From contig NZ_CAMKWA010000003.1 in assembly GCF_946476835.1 (NCBI RefSeq), forward strand, positions 124,001 through 188,000: a DNA stretch of 64,000 bases, given 5' to 3'. Below, piece by piece: positions 24,713-33,843 of the stretch (its first letter is position 1; every line of letters begins with the position of its first letter). The notes beneath the pieces are model-generated. The model was given only the letters and a program-made list of their open reading frames with translations, was not told the DNA's origin and searched no databases. The stretch comes from an uncultured Neokomagataea sp. (GTDB lineage: Bacteria > Pseudomonadota > Alphaproteobacteria > Acetobacterales > Acetobacteraceae). Both the position numbers and the translations under genes were made by a program.

Positions 24713-25155
24713 GTGAAGCAACGGATAAGCCAGCAGCGCAAGGGTGGAATGTTCGGATTATTGACCATTCGGGTGCCTCTGAAGGAGATACCGTTGAAGA
24801 AGTAAAAGACTTCATGGATCTGGCACATGCGAATGCTTATGCGCGCGCTTATGTTCGTGACAGCATTGAGCGCTGCCGTGTGCCGGGTGCGACCAGTAAA
24901 GAGGTGCTGGAGAGCTGGTTTGCGTTTGGTGAGAACGCTGAAGTTGTTGATGCGGGTGACGATGCTTGGAAGTCATCAACGGAACTAGAAGATTTTGCTG
25001 CGAACCCGGCCTCTTTGTTGGAGCGGGATTGGCGCTCTATTGATCCGCGCCGTCTTGTAGATGATGAAGAGATTGCGGGGCCGTCTGAGGCAGAAGATGA
25101 CGCCGATGAAGATGATTGGGACGCTGAAGACGAGGCTCCCGTTACACATCATTAA
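24709..25155 (+). CDS. Acidic conserved-type protein of unknown function
   Basis: 148 residues starting in an ATGA overlap with the pncB stop, so it is translationally coupled. Residues 10-70 look folded (WNVRIIDHSGASEGDTVEEV, then a helix AHANAYARAYVRDSIERCR), while the last 40 are almost all Asp/Glu (SEAEDDADEDDWDAEDEAP). I do not recognise a family. No membrane segment or signal is present. Its coupling to pncB may reflect a shared NAD-related or housekeeping function, but that is inference. Confidence 0.7.
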   Translation: MSEATDKPAAQGWNVRIIDHSGASEGDTVEEVKDFMDLAHANAYARAYVRDSIERCRVPGATSKEVLESWFAFGENAEVVDAGDDAWKSSTELEDFAANPASLLERDWRSIDPRRLVDDEEIAGPSEAEDDADEDDWDAEDEAPVTHH

Positions 25156-25197
25156 GTGTGTGGTGTGTGACGAGAGTGTAGCGTTGAAAGAGGCATC

Positions 25198-25800
25198 ATG
25201 GCGTCTTCTTTGATATTGGCGAGTGGTTCTTCTGCGCGGCGCGCATTGTTGGAAGCCAGCGGGGTGGCGCATCGGTGCCACCCCGTGGCGTTGGACGAAG
25301 AGCGTGTGCGTCTGGCGTGCCAAGCGCGTGGTGAGACGTTGCGTGATACGGCATTGGCTTTGGCTGAAGAGAAGGCCCGTTTAGCGTGTACGCAACTACC
25401 AGAAGGCACGTTGGTGATCGGTGCCGATCAGATTTTGGATTTGAACGGGGAGGCTTTTGCGAAGCCGACCTCTCTTTCAGAGGTGCGTACGCAATTAGGG
25501 CGATTGCGTGGAAAAACACATATTTTGCAAACAGCGGTTGTGCTGATGCGAGATGGGCAGCGTGTGTGGCATGAGGTAGCTGCGCCTCGTTTGACCATGC
25601 GGGCATTTTCCGATGCTTTTCTTGATGCGTATGTTGCGCAGGAAGGTGAGGCGCTGTTCTCGTGTGTTGGGGCGTATCGACTGGAAGGGCTGGGTGTGCA
25701 GCTCTTTGCGGCGTTGGATGGTGCGCATGATGCCGTGTTGGGTTTGCCGCGCCTAGGGTTGATGGAGGCTTTGCGGCAAGCGGGTATTTTGTTGCCCTAA
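25198..25800 (+). CDS. Maf-like nucleotide pyrophosphatase
   Basis: 200 residues with the Maf signature LILASGSSARRALLEASGV at the N-terminus, a catalytic-type GADQIL near residue 78, and CVGAYRLEGLG in the C-terminal half. Maf/YceF/YhdE enzymes hydrolyse non-canonical or modified nucleoside triphosphates to monophosphates and are linked to division control. Which subfamily (dTTP/UTP, or m7GTP) is not clear; lack of the full YhdE motif makes the YceF type more likely. A terminator-like hairpin follows. Confidence 0.88.
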   Translation: MASSLILASGSSARRALLEASGVAHRCHPVALDEERVRLACQARGETLRDTALALAEEKARLACTQLPEGTLVIGADQILDLNGEAFAKPTSLSEVRTQLGRLRGKTHILQTAVVLMRDGQRVWHEVAAPRLTMRAFSDAFLDAYVAQEGEALFSCVGAYRLEGLGVQLFAALDGAHDAVLGLPRLGLMEALRQAGILLP

Positions 25801-25809
25801 AAGAAGAAA

Positions 25810-25829
25810 GAATGCGTGAGTGCATTTTT
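25810..25829 (+). terminator. Terminator after the Maf gene
   Basis: AATGC-GTGAGT-GCATT stem extended by A/T pairs (AAGAAAG/TTTCTT), with a T-rich 3' side. Confidence 0.65.
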
Positions 25830-25912
25830 CTTCATTTTAGGGGGTTGTCATCTTTCGGACATAACAGTATATCCGTCTTCACCGCAGCGCTGTTACCAGT
25901 GCGTTGCAGTAA

Positions 25913-25988
25913 GGGGCCATAGCTCAGCTGGGAGAGCGCCTGGATGGCATTCAGGAGGTCGTCGGTTCGATCCCGTCTGGCTCCACCA
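25913..25988 (+). tRNA. tRNA-Ala(GGC)
   Basis: 76 nt cloverleaf with acceptor GGGGCCA/TGGCTCC, D arm GCTC/GAGC, anticodon stem CCTGG/TCAGG (one wobble) with anticodon GGC at 25946-25948, T arm CGGTTCGATCCCG and encoded CCA. No duplicated 3' end was noticed nearby, so no integration is indicated. Confidence 0.97.
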
Positions 25989-26324
25989 TACTATAATTTG
26001 GTATGGTATTTAAATATCTCTTCAAAAGAGATTATTCCTAAAAATAACAAGAGTAGCGTTAAGGTGCCTAGGGCATATTATACGTTCTTATCTTCCGACC
26101 TCCTAGTAAGTGCTGATCGGTCCTGCTTCTTGAAATAATGGCGTTTGTTGCAGCGTAGCCTCATTGCGCGCCGTACTCATTGATCACTCAACGGAAAATA
26201 TTCCTGCAATATTGCAGCTTTTGGTTTTAATGCACAGTTGTGGTGTGTGCGGGTAGCTGCCCGCATTATAGTGAAGTTGAATTGTTCTGCGTCTGATTTA
26301 AACACAGGAAGACTGTGTGGGCCC
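25989..26324. other. Non-coding region after tRNA-Ala
   Basis: 336 bases without a convincing gene. Small hairpins occur at ATCTCTTCAAAAGAGAT (near 26015) and TGCGGG/CCCGCA (near 26248). The latter sits past the end of the TonB receptor gene that converges on it. Confidence 0.4.
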
Positions 26325-28583
26325 TCAATGAGTTAAGCGCAGACTGATACCATAAACACTGGGCATGCCAGAGAGTGCGATATTATCGCCAGAAAGAAAG
26401 AAATTGCGCGTTACATCGTAGTGTTTGTTCAGAATATTGTTGCCAAAGGCTGTAATGCTCCAAAAACCATTATGTGGTCCAAACGAAGCATTAGCTCCCC
26501 ATAATGTATAGCCAGAAACGTCGTACAGGCGGCCAAAGAGGGAGTGGTAGGTAGAGCGTAGGCTGTAATTGACCGAAAGGTTGGCATCGTAATGTCCGAT
26601 GGACCAGCGATAGAGGGCAGAACCATTTAAGGTGATTTTGGGGGCGGGCAGGGCTGTACCGCGTTTATTGGCGTAAATGGGTGAAAATACGCCATTGATG
26701 CGCTGTGTTGTATAAACGGATTGGAAGCGGTCAAACTGCCCAACAGCCCACCCGCCGGACTGGGTAAGGAGGAGGCCATGCAGAGGGCTCCAATCAGCTT
26801 CAAATTCGCCACCAGCCAGATGTGAGCGTGGTGCATTCACAAGAGCGCCGATTAGGCCTGTTTGTGGGTCAACCGTGGCGGAGAGGACCTGTTGGTCATG
26901 GTAGTCGTAATAAAAAGCTGAGAGATTGAGGCGCAGATGAGCGGTGGGAATGTCTAATTTATTACCGATCTCGTAAGCGAGCAGCTTCTCGGGTTTGTAT
27001 GGGTTCGATGAAGCGCGGGCGTTGATGGTATTATAGGTTGTGAAACCGCCAGAATTAATGCCGCGTGAGACGGAAGCATAGGCCATGTCATGTGATGAGA
27101 TGAAATATTGTGCCTCTGTTTTCCATGACGGCAGCGTGTAGTTTAGGGAACGTTTGGCGACGCTGTTATCTGGGTTAAGGATTGTTTGGGCGGCATTATA
27201 CGAGAAGGCCCGATAGTTAGAGAGATCGCGGCTCTCATGTTCAAGGCGTATACCGCCTGTGAGGTGCAGGCGCGGGGTAATTTTGTAGGTGCCCTGCACA
27301 AAACCACTAAAGGTATTGACGGACTGGCTATACATGACGCTGCGATTTAAACCGGTTGCGGCCATGAAGCCTGAAAAATATTGATCGGCGAGGTATTCGT
27401 TTCCGTAATACAAGCCGGTGATCCAGTTGAAGCGATGATCCCCATTGGAAATCAGGCGTAATTCGTTTTGTAAGACGTTTGCGCGACTATTGAACGCGAC
27501 ATCTGCAACGGGTTGAGATGATGCATCAAAATTATCGTATTCGCGGCGGTTGGAGACATCGTAGCTGAGCAAATTGGTTAGCGTAGCGAAAGAGAAGTCT
27601 TGGTCTGCCCGGATGCTACCGCCGCCCGTTTTAATATGGCGATAGGGCTTTTGATCGGGGGTAATGCCAATGAGTTTCGCAAAGGAAGGGGAGGTGCCCC
27701 AATGCGTGATGAAGCGGTCTGTATCAGCGGGCTGAATGGATGCGCCAGGATGATAAGTGGCGATGGTGGTTAAAGGTGTGAAGAGATGCATGCCTGTGCC
27801 ATCTGAATGATCAAGGCTGCCGTGAAGGTTGGTATGTAGTGTGAGGTGTGGTGTGAGTGAAATGGTGGTGAGCAGACGTAAAGAGGTACGGTTGACGTTT
27901 CCGAGATGCGCTCCCGCATCGTTATATTGCCATGCTCCACCTTGTTGGCTCTCGCCAGAGAGGCGCATATTGACGCCGTTGGCGATGTGGCCAGAAAGGT
28001 AGCCGTCGTATTTTTGGGCGCTGAATGACCCAACTTGAATATTAGTCCCTGCTTTGAATGTTTCTGTTGGTTGGTTGATAATATAATTAATGGCACCGCC
28101 GGTTGTGTTTCGGCCGTATAATGTGCCTTGAGGTCCGCGGAGAACTTCGACGCGCTCAACATCAAACATTTGCCCATTACTAGCCCACGATACTGGGTTG
28201 GCAACGCCATCAGTGTATAACCCTACGGGCGAGACATTCGATGAGCCGTAATCTTGGTGCCCAACACCACGAATTTCAAAATCGGGCTGTCCACTTCCGA
28301 ATTGAGGGGTCACCTGTAAGGATGGGGTAAGATATTGCAGATCAAAAACGTTATTGACGTTACGTGCTGTGAGGTCGCGCGCGGAGATCGTACTAAGGGA
28401 GGAACCAATTTTTTGCGGGTTCTGCTTCCGGTGCTCAGAGGTGACCGTAATATGTTCGAGTGCGGTATCGTTGGTTGTGTCCGCTGTTTGGCGAGCGGGT
28501 GTCGCTGCATGCAGTAGGGTATGGCCGCTGAGAAGTGTTGTCCCGATCAGGCTTAGGGTGCGTACAGAAACAAAGCGGGCCAA
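26325..28583 (-). CDS. TonB-dependent outer-membrane receptor 1
   Basis: 752 residues with signal peptide (1-27). A TonB-box-like ITVTSEHR follows at about 43, then a plug domain with the hallmark VERVEVLRGPQGTLYGRNTTGGAINYI, and a 22-strand barrel to the end. It imports a substrate across the outer membrane using TonB energy. The plug (GHQDYGSSNVSPVGLYTDGV) is like nutrient-type rather than classic siderophore receptors; the substrate is unknown. The last residue is His (LRLTH) where a terminal aromatic residue is usual. It lies downstream of receptor 2, separated by a long hairpin. Confidence 0.88.
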   Translation of the reverse strand: MARFVSVRTLSLIGTTLLSGHTLLHAATPARQTADTTNDTALEHITVTSEHRKQNPQKIGSSLSTISARDLTARNVNNVFDLQYLTPSLQVTPQFGSGQPDFEIRGVGHQDYGSSNVSPVGLYTDGVANPVSWASNGQMFDVERVEVLRGPQGTLYGRNTTGGAINYIINQPTETFKAGTNIQVGSFSAQKYDGYLSGHIANGVNMRLSGESQQGGAWQYNDAGAHLGNVNRTSLRLLTTISLTPHLTLHTNLHGSLDHSDGTGMHLFTPLTTIATYHPGASIQPADTDRFITHWGTSPSFAKLIGITPDQKPYRHIKTGGGSIRADQDFSFATLTNLLSYDVSNRREYDNFDASSQPVADVAFNSRANVLQNELRLISNGDHRFNWITGLYYGNEYLADQYFSGFMAATGLNRSVMYSQSVNTFSGFVQGTYKITPRLHLTGGIRLEHESRDLSNYRAFSYNAAQTILNPDNSVAKRSLNYTLPSWKTEAQYFISSHDMAYASVSRGINSGGFTTYNTINARASSNPYKPEKLLAYEIGNKLDIPTAHLRLNLSAFYYDYHDQQVLSATVDPQTGLIGALVNAPRSHLAGGEFEADWSPLHGLLLTQSGGWAVGQFDRFQSVYTTQRINGVFSPIYANKRGTALPAPKITLNGSALYRWSIGHYDANLSVNYSLRSTYHSLFGRLYDVSGYTLWGANASFGPHNGFWSITAFGNNILNKHYDVTRNFFLSGDNIALSGMPSVYGISLRLTH

Positions 28584-28715
28584 TCGGCAGCCTCCTTAGA
28601 CGATAACAGCTTTTTAGAGCGTGAAAATGGAGCGGCATATATCGCTAATAAAGCATGCGTGAAAGCATAAGATCATTTTGAGAGCGCAGAAAAGTCATGA
28701 CAAAATATGACAATG

Positions 28716-28768
28716 GAGCCGGGATCTCTTCTCCCGCAGTTTACTATGCGGAAGAAGAGATTGGGCTC
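28716..28768 (-). terminator. Long hairpin terminating TonB receptor 2
   Basis: A 53-nt imperfect hairpin begins one base after the receptor-2 stop. Nested stems GAGC(C)/GGGCTC, ATCTCTTCT/AGAAGAGAT and CCGCA/TGCGG surround an 8-nt loop. T-rich sequence follows on the minus strand. Confidence 0.8.
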
Positions 28769-28769
28769 A

Positions 28770-31199
28770 TTAAAATTCGGCACGTACAGAGCCAAAGAAC
28801 TGCCGCGGCGCCCCAATCAGGATAGATTGGTTGTTAAAGGCTGCGCCGTCTTGGTTGTTCATGGTGAAGCCATTTTGGCCCATGGTTGAGACATAGGTTG
28901 TATTGGCAAGGTTATAAATATTGAAGGATAGAACCAAGCGGTTCACGTGAGGGGCTGTGCTCCCGCCAAGTGCTATGTTGTGGAGTGTGTAAGAAACGCC
29001 CAGGTCGCTCATCCAGTAAGGTGCGATTTTGTAATCCCCAACATAGTCGAAGCTGCGGGCGCTGTAATATTGTGCATCAATAAAGGTTTCGAGGTTCTTC
29101 CAGTTATAAGCAAGGCGTGTTTTGTACATGAAGCTGGGGTAGCCCACCACTTGCTGCCCTTTGGTATGGTACAATGTGCCGCTGCTACGGATGTTTTGGT
29201 CATAAACAGCATGGTTATAGCTGATGCTGTTAAAGAAGGAGAGGCCACGTAGTGGGGTGATGGTGAGGCCTGCATCAACGCCGTTCATGGTCACACCACC
29301 GACATTTTGTACCGTTGCAGTTGTGTTGGTCAGCAGTGAGCCGCCGGTTGGGTTGGCAAGGATTTGTTGTAAGCGGTTACGGAAGTTGGTGTGGTAGCCG
29401 TAAACATTTGCTTGGGCCCAAGAGCCATTGTAGCGGTATCCGCCAGCGAAGGTCCAATCCGTTTCGGGGCGGAGGGTTCCGCGGATGCTGTTATAAGCGG
29501 TTTGCGATACGGCCAGTGGTGCGTTGCTCGAATTATAGCCCGATTGTGGGTAGGCGTGGATGTTTTCTGAGACATCTACGAAGAGTTCGTGGTGTGGCAG
29601 AAAGTTCCAGTCTGCGGAGAGATGCGGCAAGAAAGCGCTGGCGGTTGTGAGGCTTTCACCGCTGGTTTGCGTGGGGAAGCGTAGTGCCCAGTTGGAAGCA
29701 TCGCCCACGCGGGTGGTGTTAAGAAGGGACTTAAAGCCAGCGTGCAGCGTGAGTGATGGGCGAATATGGTAAGTATCCTGCACATAGGCTGTGAAGGTGT
29801 TGGTGTTGTATTGCTGGTGCCAGAGGGTACGGTAGGGGATGCCTGCGTAGCTGCCGAATGGGTTGATGGGGGCGCCTGCGCCTAAAACGGGCTCTTGATA
29901 TGCGAGTGCGCTCGTATCGTAGCGGTTGTTTTCGTACCAGAGGCCCGCAGAGAGGGCATGATGATCTAGAGCGTATTCGACGGATGTTGTTCCACCGAAG
30001 CGTTCGACGTAAGGGCGACGAACCTGCTCAAAAATACGACCGCCATTGAGTTGAAGTGTATCAGCCGAGGCGGGGCAGCGTATGGCCGAGGGGTCTTTGC
30101 ACGCATAAGGGCTGGCATAGGTGCCATGGCCGGTTTCTTCATGGCCGTAAAAAGTGGTTTTCCAGCGTAGGCGGTCCGTCAGTGCTAAGTCGGCTGTGAT
30201 GCCTCCAAAGAGATCGGCTGAAGAGGCCGTACTTTCATAGTAAGAAATATCTTTTGGATCAGCGATGTTGTTGTAGCCTGCTGGGAAAATGCCGCGGGAG
30301 GCGTTGTAGGCATTGGCCCATGCATTGGGGAGGCCATAGAAATTATCCAGATTGGGGCCGTTATTTTGGAGCCAATTGGGGGTGTAATCTTGGTAATTGA
30401 CCATGTTCAGCGCATCCCAGTTGAAATAAGCGCTGATTTCACTGCTGGAACGTACAGGCTGTACAATGCGCGCATTGACTTGCTGCATGAACTGGTCCCC
30501 ACCGCCTTTCCATTTCCCGGTTTGGTTTCGCATATAAGAGACAAAAAACCGTGTGCCTGTGGGGTTGAGGCGGCCGGAGTCAAAACGGAAGAAAGAATGG
30601 TAGAGTGCGTTGCTCCCAAAAGTTTGGGCGATGGTGCCGCCTGTGTGATCATGCGGGCGGGATACGACGTAATTGATAGAGCCGCCGAGGTTGTTGGTGC
30701 TGGCGGCTGATTCTGCACCAGCCCCTTGGGTGACATCGATGCGCTCTACGTTTTCCGATGAAACGGCTTGGAGGGGGTTTAAGCCGTTATAATTACGGAA
30801 TGTCGGCTCACCCAAAGGGATGCCATCAAGCGTCATGCCGATTTCATTTTGCACGAAGCCATGAACGAAAAGCTGTACGGAATATGTGTCGATGCCCTGT
30901 GGGTCATCGGATTGGAATTGTACGCCCGGCATTTGTGCGAGTGTTTTGAGGGGATTCGTTCCAGCTACTTGCTGCTCTAGAAGGTGGTGGGAGAGTGTGA
31001 CTTGGTTCCCGTGAGCACGGTGATGTGTACTGACGGAGATGCTCTCATCTTGCGCGGCGCGGATGACGGTGGGCTGATGGTGCGTGGTGGCGGTTTTATG
31101 GGATTTGTGGGCAGTAAGAGGGGTGGGAGCGGCGAGGGCGCTTCCGGTGAGGGCAAGGCTAGAGGCTGTGAATAAAAAGGTACGACGATAAGGCGGCAT
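28770..31199 (-). CDS. TonB-dependent outer-membrane receptor 2
   Basis: 809 residues from the ATG at 31199; the frame extends 11 codons further upstream, but the signal peptide MPPYRRTFLFTASSLALTGS fits this start. After a His/Thr-rich linker comes a plug with QMPGVQFQSDDPQGIDTYSVQ, FVHGFVQNEIGMTLDGIPLGE and NNLGGSINYVVSRP, then a barrel ending in the usual aromatic residue (GSVRAEF). The family resembles receptors for sulfur compounds, sugars or thiamine-like nutrients rather than ferric siderophores, but the ligand is not provable here. Its start is divergent from a TauD-type dioxygenase, about 120 bp away. Confidence 0.88.
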   Translation of the reverse strand: MPPYRRTFLFTASSLALTGSALAAPTPLTAHKSHKTATTHHQPTVIRAAQDESISVSTHHRAHGNQVTLSHHLLEQQVAGTNPLKTLAQMPGVQFQSDDPQGIDTYSVQLFVHGFVQNEIGMTLDGIPLGEPTFRNYNGLNPLQAVSSENVERIDVTQGAGAESAASTNNLGGSINYVVSRPHDHTGGTIAQTFGSNALYHSFFRFDSGRLNPTGTRFFVSYMRNQTGKWKGGGDQFMQQVNARIVQPVRSSSEISAYFNWDALNMVNYQDYTPNWLQNNGPNLDNFYGLPNAWANAYNASRGIFPAGYNNIADPKDISYYESTASSADLFGGITADLALTDRLRWKTTFYGHEETGHGTYASPYACKDPSAIRCPASADTLQLNGGRIFEQVRRPYVERFGGTTSVEYALDHHALSAGLWYENNRYDTSALAYQEPVLGAGAPINPFGSYAGIPYRTLWHQQYNTNTFTAYVQDTYHIRPSLTLHAGFKSLLNTTRVGDASNWALRFPTQTSGESLTTASAFLPHLSADWNFLPHHELFVDVSENIHAYPQSGYNSSNAPLAVSQTAYNSIRGTLRPETDWTFAGGYRYNGSWAQANVYGYHTNFRNRLQQILANPTGGSLLTNTTATVQNVGGVTMNGVDAGLTITPLRGLSFFNSISYNHAVYDQNIRSSGTLYHTKGQQVVGYPSFMYKTRLAYNWKNLETFIDAQYYSARSFDYVGDYKIAPYWMSDLGVSYTLHNIALGGSTAPHVNRLVLSFNIYNLANTTYVSTMGQNGFTMNNQDGAAFNNQSILIGAPRQFFGSVRAEF

Positions 31200-31317
31200 G
31201 GCGTGTGACCTTATAAAGTGAAAAACAACCAATAAAGAAAGTTATAACGCTTTTATATCAGGATATGTATGATTGAAAGAACAAAACAACGCTCTTAAAT
31301 CGGAATATGGTGCGTTC

Positions 31318-32250
31318 ATGGCTTATTCTCTCCGTCATCAAGATCTTCAGGTTGTTGAAGCAGTCTCTACGCAGGCTGCTGCGGTTTCCATGCCTGAAGG
31401 GTGGCAGGTAGAGCGTTTGTCTCCGCGGTTGGGGGCCGTTATTCATGGTGTGGATCTTTCTACCCCTCTGACAGATGTGTCGTTAACGGCGCTTCGTCAG
31501 TTATTGCTGGAGCATGAGGTGCTGTTTTTTCGGCGTCAGAGTATGTCGCCTCAGCAGCATCGTGCTTTGGGGGCAGCCTTTGGAACGCTGCATATCCATC
31601 CCGTGTTCCCATCTGTGCCGGCCATTCCGGAGATCATGGTGTTGGATACGCAACAGCAAGATCTAAAGGATAACGCGTTGTGGCATACAGATGTAACTTT
31701 TTCCGAAACGCCACCCTTGGGGGCAATTTTAGCGGCACGTCATGTACCGCCTTGCGGTGGAGATACGTTATGGGCCAGTGGGGTTGCCGCATATGAAGCG
31801 CTTTCCCCGATGATGAAGGCTCATTTGGAGGGATTGACGGCGCTGCATGATTTTACGCGCTCTTTTCCGTTGGCTCGTTATGGCAAGACAGCGGAAGCGG
31901 TTGCGCGGTGGAAGGCCGCGCGGGATCAGCACCCTCCGGTGGAGCATCCTGTTATTCGTGTGCATCCTGAAAGTGGGCGTCGGGCTATTTTCGTCAATGA
32001 AGGTTTCACGACGGAAATTTGCGGGTTAGAAGGCGATGAGAGCGCCGCTTTGCTCGGTTATTTGTTCCGTCATGTTACCAAGCCGGAGTTTCAGATCCGC
32101 TGGTCTTGGCAGGAAGGTGATGTTGCTTTTTGGGATAATCGTACGACTCAGCATTACGCGGTTGATGATTATCGGCCTCATCGCCGGATTATGCACCGCG
32201 TGACAATCGTGGGTGACCGGCCTTTTGGGCCGGGTGGTCGTGGCGCGTAG
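31318..32250 (+). CDS. TauD/TfdA-family 2-oxoglutarate-dependent dioxygenase
   Basis: 310 residues from ATG 31318; a TTG at 31273 would add 15. The iron-binding facial triad is visible: His123 and Asp125 in LWHTDVTF and the distal His279 in [12 protein letters not shown], followed by the 2-oxoglutarate-binding Arg region [34 protein letters not shown] is also typical. Relatives include taurine dioxygenase and alkylsulfatase AtsK, which free sulfite or sulfate from organosulfur compounds. Which substrate it uses is unknown. Its gene is divergent from TonB receptor 2, which may import the substrate. Confidence 0.88.
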   Translation: MAYSLRHQDLQVVEAVSTQAAAVSMPEGWQVERLSPRLGAVIHGVDLSTPLTDVSLTALRQLLLEHEVLFFRRQSMSPQQHRALGAAFGTLHIHPVFPSVPAIPEIMVLDTQQQDLKDNALWHTDVTFSETPPLGAILAARHVPPCGGDTLWASGVAAYEALSPMMKAHLEGLTALHDFTRSFPLARYGKTAEAVARWKAARDQHPPVEHPVIRVHPESGRRAIFVNEGFTTEICGLEGDESAALLGYLFRHVTKPEFQIRWSWQEGDVAFWDNRTTQHYAVDDYRPHRRIMHRVTIVGDRPFGPGGRGA

Positions 32251-32515
32251 GCTTATAATTACCGGATTTTTGGCTGGGTTTTTTCTTTGGCTCTATGAAT
32301 AGGCTGAAGGGGGAGCGTCTGCGACGAGGTGTGAGCGATTGTTAATCGGCATGGTCTGGTGCCTCTCCCTTGGCAAGTGGGGCATAATTGTTGGTGCGCG
32401 ATTGCTTTTGTAAAGCGGATTATAGAAATGTTAAAAAAATAGATGACATATCAACTATAAATACGTTAAGGGCATTTTGTCGCCGTTTTTCGGCGTTCAT
32501 GACAGAGCAGGTGAT

Positions 32516-32809
32516 ATGACGCAGTATTTACGATCCTCGCGGGGAAGAGGGGGGCAACTGGTACGTGGTGCTCCGGCTTTGGCGTTGATTTTGGGGGGCT
32601 GTACCCGTGCGCCTTTGCAGGATGTTCTGGGGTCTTTTTTTCCGTCATGGATGCTGTGTTTAACGGTGGGTAGCGCATGTGCGGCTTTGCTGCGTGTGGT
32701 GCTTGGTGTGTGTCGGGTAGATCAGGCCGTTCCTGCGCCGATTGTGACGTATCTGGCCTTTACTGTGGCGGTGACATTCGCCGTGTGGCTGTTGTTTTTC
32801 GGGCATTGA
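32516..32809 (+). CDS. ytcA: YtcA-family small membrane lipoprotein
   Basis: 97 residues from ATG 32516. Residues 14-31 read ALALILGGCTRAPLQDVLGS: a lipobox (LGGC) with a lipoprotein-type cut. FFPSWMLCLTVGSACAALLRVVL forms one membrane segment and VTYLAFTVAVTFAVWLLFFGH another. This is the YtcA pattern, the small partner gene upstream of mdtNOP in Escherichia coli. Here too it precedes a membrane-fusion gene by 8 nt, followed by FUSC and outer-membrane components. Its role in the pump is not known. Confidence 0.8.
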   Translation: MTQYLRSSRGRGGQLVRGAPALALILGGCTRAPLQDVLGSFFPSWMLCLTVGSACAALLRVVLGVCRVDQAVPAPIVTYLAFTVAVTFAVWLLFFGH

Positions 32810-32817
32810 GCGGGGGC

Positions 32818-33843
32818 ATGATGAGTGTTGAGCCACGCCGTATTGGCGGTTTGAGCATACTGGTTTTATCATTGGTTGCTTGTGCGGTTTTGGGTGTTGT
32901 TGTGCTGGATAGGCTGCACACAAAACCACGGACAGAAGATGCGTATATTACGGCGGACATCGTCCATCTTGCACCCGAGGTGAGTGGTCGTATTGTGTCC
33001 CTACCGGTGCGGGATAATCAGCATGTGCATCGAGGGCAGATTTTATTCATTATTGACCCCGAGCCCTATGAGTACCGAGTGCAGCAAGCACAGGCTCAAG
33101 TGGATGGTTTGCAAGCGCAGTTGGATGTGCAGACTAATCAAGTCAGTTCACAAATGTCTCAAGCTGGAGCTGCCGCTACAGGTGTGAGCGGTGCGCGGGC
33201 GCGTCTCGCATTGGCGCAAGCTACGCAAGCACGGTTAGAGCCATTAGCGAAGCAAGGTTTTGTCACGCGGGAAGCTTTGGATCAGGCGCGTACGACGACG
33301 CAAAATGCGGAAGTTGCTTTACAACAAGCGTTGCAATCCGCCTTAGGGGCAAAGCAAGCTGTACGCAGTGTTGCGCCTTTACGGGCTGATCTGGCCGCTG
33401 CGCAGGCAGTTTTGCGTGAGGCACAGCGTGAATTACGATTGACCAGTGTGCGGGCGCCTTGTGATGGGATTGTGACGGATCTTACGGTTGCTGCGGGTGA
33501 GTATGCGGGCGCTGGGCGGCCTGTTTTTACCGTAATTGATGAAGAACATTGGTGGGTTGTCGCGAATTTTCGTGAGACGCAGCTTGCCGCTTTGCAGTCG
33601 GGGCAAGCGGTGCAGGTCTATGCGATGGCACAGCCTAACCAAGCGATCTCTGGGGTGGTGGACAGTTTGAATGCGGGTGTCGTGCCGGATGAGGGCATGA
33701 GTGCTGGTGGCTTGCCGAAGGTGCCGCGTTCTTTGAACTGGGTACGTATTGCCCAGCGCTTCCCAGTGCGTATTTTGCTGCATAACCCACCATCATCTTT
33801 GATGCGCATTGGTGGCACCGCCGTGGTTGTGGTGAGCCGATGA
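32818..33843 (+). CDS. mdtN: Efflux membrane-fusion protein, MdtN-like
   Basis: 341 residues, close to the 343 of Escherichia coli MdtN. One N-terminal membrane helix (about 10-30) is followed by TEDAYITADIVHLAPEVSGRIVSL, the HlyD/EmrA biotinyl-like start, then a coiled-coil rich in Gln/Ala (95-200), and a second lipoyl half with VRAPCDGIVTDLTVAAGEY. Two adjacent ATG codons (32818, 32821) are possible starts. It should bridge the inner-membrane and outer-membrane pump parts in the periplasm. It overlaps the FUSC gene by four bases (ATGA). Confidence 0.9.
   Translation: MMSVEPRRIGGLSILVLSLVACAVLGVVVLDRLHTKPRTEDAYITADIVHLAPEVSGRIVSLPVRDNQHVHRGQILFIIDPEPYEYRVQQAQAQVDGLQAQLDVQTNQVSSQMSQAGAAATGVSGARARLALAQATQARLEPLAKQGFVTREALDQARTTTQNAEVALQQALQSALGAKQAVRSVAPLRADLAAAQAVLREAQRELRLTSVRAPCDGIVTDLTVAAGEYAGAGRPVFTVIDEEHWWVVANFRETQLAALQSGQAVQVYAMAQPNQAISGVVDSLNAGVVPDEGMSAGGLPKVPRSLNWVRIAQRFPVRILLHNPPSSLMRIGGTAVVVVSR

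Noticed and set aside
25913-26324. Possible integration site at tRNA-Ala
   Set aside because: No direct repeat of the tRNA 3' end and no integrase or phage gene was seen downstream.
31200-31317. Fur box between TonB receptor 2 and the dioxygenase
   Set aside because: Only a short ATATC-AG-GATAT symmetry is present; it does not resemble the GATAATGATAATCATTATC consensus.
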